From: Rhodothermales bacterium
Lineage (GTDB): Bacteria > Bacteroidota > Rhodothermia > Rhodothermales > VXPQ01
Length of the DNA: 64,000 nucleotides
Direction of reading: 5' to 3'
Assembly (NCBI GenBank): GCA_951812345.1
Contig: OX638295.1
Coordinates: 2,350,965-2,414,964, forward strand
Under the pieces are notes generated by a model. It worked only from the letters and a program-made list of their open reading frames with translations, made no database searches and was not told the DNA's origin. This document shows positions 63,258-64,000 of this stretch, piece by piece. Both the position numbers and the translations under genes were made by a program. The first letter of the stretch is position 1, and every line of letters begins with the position of its first letter.

Positions 63258-63280
63258 TTTGCGGACGTAATCAGAGTATA
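63258..63280 (+). repeat. Palindromic upstream element, copy 5
   Basis: TTTGCGGACGTAATCAGAG followed by TATA; the left arm is degenerate (GGCTGAG). It starts 3 bp after the glycosyltransferase stop, 43 bp before the GroES-like ATG, and points toward it. Confidence 0.65.
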
Positions 63281-63323
63281 CCCGGGCGGAACGATATGCC
63301 GCAACGCGCATACTTGCTTCGTT

Positions 63324-63722
63324 ATGAGTGAACTGATTGTCGTAGGAGATCGCGTCCTCATCGCTCCCCAGGAGGGCGAAACGCAAACGGAAGCCGGGCT
63401 GGTGCTTCCGGCGTCCGTGGCCGAACGCCAGGATGTGCGGATAGGCAAGGTCAAGCAGGTCGGTCCGGGCTATGTGATGCCCAATCCCGATTATACCGGA
63501 GAGCCCTGGAGCACCGACCGCGATTCGGTGCGCTACCTGCCCTTGCAGGCGCAACCGGGCGATCAGGCCTTCTTTCTCAAGAAGGAAGCGGTCGAGATCA
63601 AGTTCAACGGGCAGGATTACCTCATCATCCCCCACTCCGCCATTCTCGCGCTGGTGCGCCGGCAACCCGAAGACCTTGCCGGAGACATCGAGCAGATGGA
63701 TATCGAAGATCTGCTGCGGTAG
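63324..63722 (+). CDS. GroES-like co-chaperonin family protein
   Basis: 132 residues (classic GroES is about 95-100). IVVGDRVLIAPQEGETQTEAGLVLP contains the family start and a mobile-loop-like ETQTEAGLVLP. VRIGKVKQVGPGY, PGDQAFF and VEIKFNGQDYLIIPHSAILALV match the remaining beta-barrel. A ~20-residue insertion (PNPDYTGEPWSTDRDSVRYL) lies at the roof-loop region and a ~15-residue acidic tail (EDLAGDIEQMDIEDLLR) extends the end. No groEL is adjacent, so it is probably a second, specialised copy. Whether it partners GroEL is unknown. Confidence 0.85.
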   Translation: MSELIVVGDRVLIAPQEGETQTEAGLVLPASVAERQDVRIGKVKQVGPGYVMPNPDYTGEPWSTDRDSVRYLPLQAQPGDQAFFLKKEAVEIKFNGQDYLIIPHSAILALVRRQPEDLAGDIEQMDIEDLLR

Positions 63723-63730
63723 GCGCCCCC

Positions 63731-64000
63731 TCACACCCCGCACCAGTAGGCCTCGATCCCCATTTCCGCGAACGCCGCGGTCTTGGCGGCAAGCGCCCGG
63801 TCCGCGTCTTCCGCCGACGGCGCGTACGCCACCTGGATATGGTTCGATTTGTGGCGCGCCATCATCTGATCGCGGGTCACCCCGTGCAGCACCGCGTGCA
63901 TGATGGGCCATTGCGAAGTCGTAGCCTGCCACCGGCGCTCCGTTTCCTCCTCCGGCAAGGCCACGACGGTGGCCCGTCCCAGATCGGCCTTGAGCCGGTC
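63731..64000 (-). CDS. C-terminal part of a probable sugar isomerase-like protein (partial)
   Basis: The minus-strand frame stays open from the stop at 63731 to the window edge (89 codons), so this is the 3' end of a longer gene. The visible part (VVALPEEETERRWQATT, GVTRDQMMARHKSNHIQVAY, AEMGIEAYWCGV) looks like the C-terminus of an L-fucose-isomerase-like protein, where a similar His-containing segment occurs. Assignment is by resemblance only. It converges on the GroES-like gene with 8 bp between the stops. Confidence 0.45.
   Translation of the reverse strand, partial: DRLKADLGRATVVALPEEETERRWQATTSQWPIMHAVLHGVTRDQMMARHKSNHIQVAYAPSAEDADRALAAKTAAFAEMGIEAYWCGV

Overview
The window looks like a chromosomal segment of a GC-rich, Gram-negative member of the Bacteroidota/FCB group, most likely the Rhodothermia (Rhodothermota). 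The evidence is indirect: many secreted proteins end in a type IX secretion (T9SS) sorting domain of the NYPNPFNPST type, there are PorV-like barrels, SusC-like TonB-dependent receptors with carboxypeptidase-regulatory N-termini, and planctomycete-style proteins (PVC haem-binding, DUF1553/DUF1501, proteins with ASPIC/UnbV domains) that also occur in marine Rhodothermia. No rRNA, tRNA, CRISPR array or intact transposon was seen.

Layout. 1-3 kb: the 3' part of an FG-GAP + ASPIC/UnbV protein. 3-9 kb: a visibly AT-richer block on the minus strand with a beta-helix secreted protein, a stand-alone copy of a receptor N-terminal domain and a TonB receptor. 9-13.8 kb: an SGNH-like protein lacking catalytic residues, followed one base later by a giant PVC-type haem protein. 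13.8-17.4 kb: a scar-rich stretch with A-tract arrays, tandem small coiled-coil membrane proteins, a truncated VCBS protein, a duplicated segment and a beta-propeller. 17.4-25 kb: a four-gene minus operon (TonB receptor, large sorting-domain protein, PorV-like barrel, IPT lipoprotein). 25.3-36.7 kb: a GHL10-type glycosidase, an FG-GAP protein and a second TonB receptor / large surface protein / PorV-like module on the plus strand. 37-41.8 kb: a PGRP amidase, a double AAA protein and mazG.

42-47.9 kb: ssb, a nucleoside deoxyribosyltransferase, a DNA methyltransferase and a creatininase-like hydrolase run as a tight operon, followed by a CorC-type CBS protein and purF. 48-56.3 kb: a DUF1553/DUF1501 pair, then trans-3-hydroxy-L-proline dehydratase, an ornithine-cyclodeaminase-family reductase and a lipoprotein gamma-glutamyltranspeptidase carrying an expanded 21-bp repeat; together these suggest use of (hydroxy)proline-containing peptides. 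56.7-64 kb: a glycine-rich small protein, a PQQ-dehydrogenase/PKD/cytochrome c fusion lipoprotein, an SSS symporter, a glycosyltransferase, a GroES-like protein and the end of a probable sugar isomerase.

Two kinds of non-coding repeat stand out. A short palindromic element (arms CTCTGAT/ATCAGAG around a 13-base loop) occurs five times, each time upstream of a gene and in the same orientation as that gene. Two arrays of four 11-bp A-tract units (GGTATAAAAAA-like) sit about 200-260 bp upstream of plus-strand genes.
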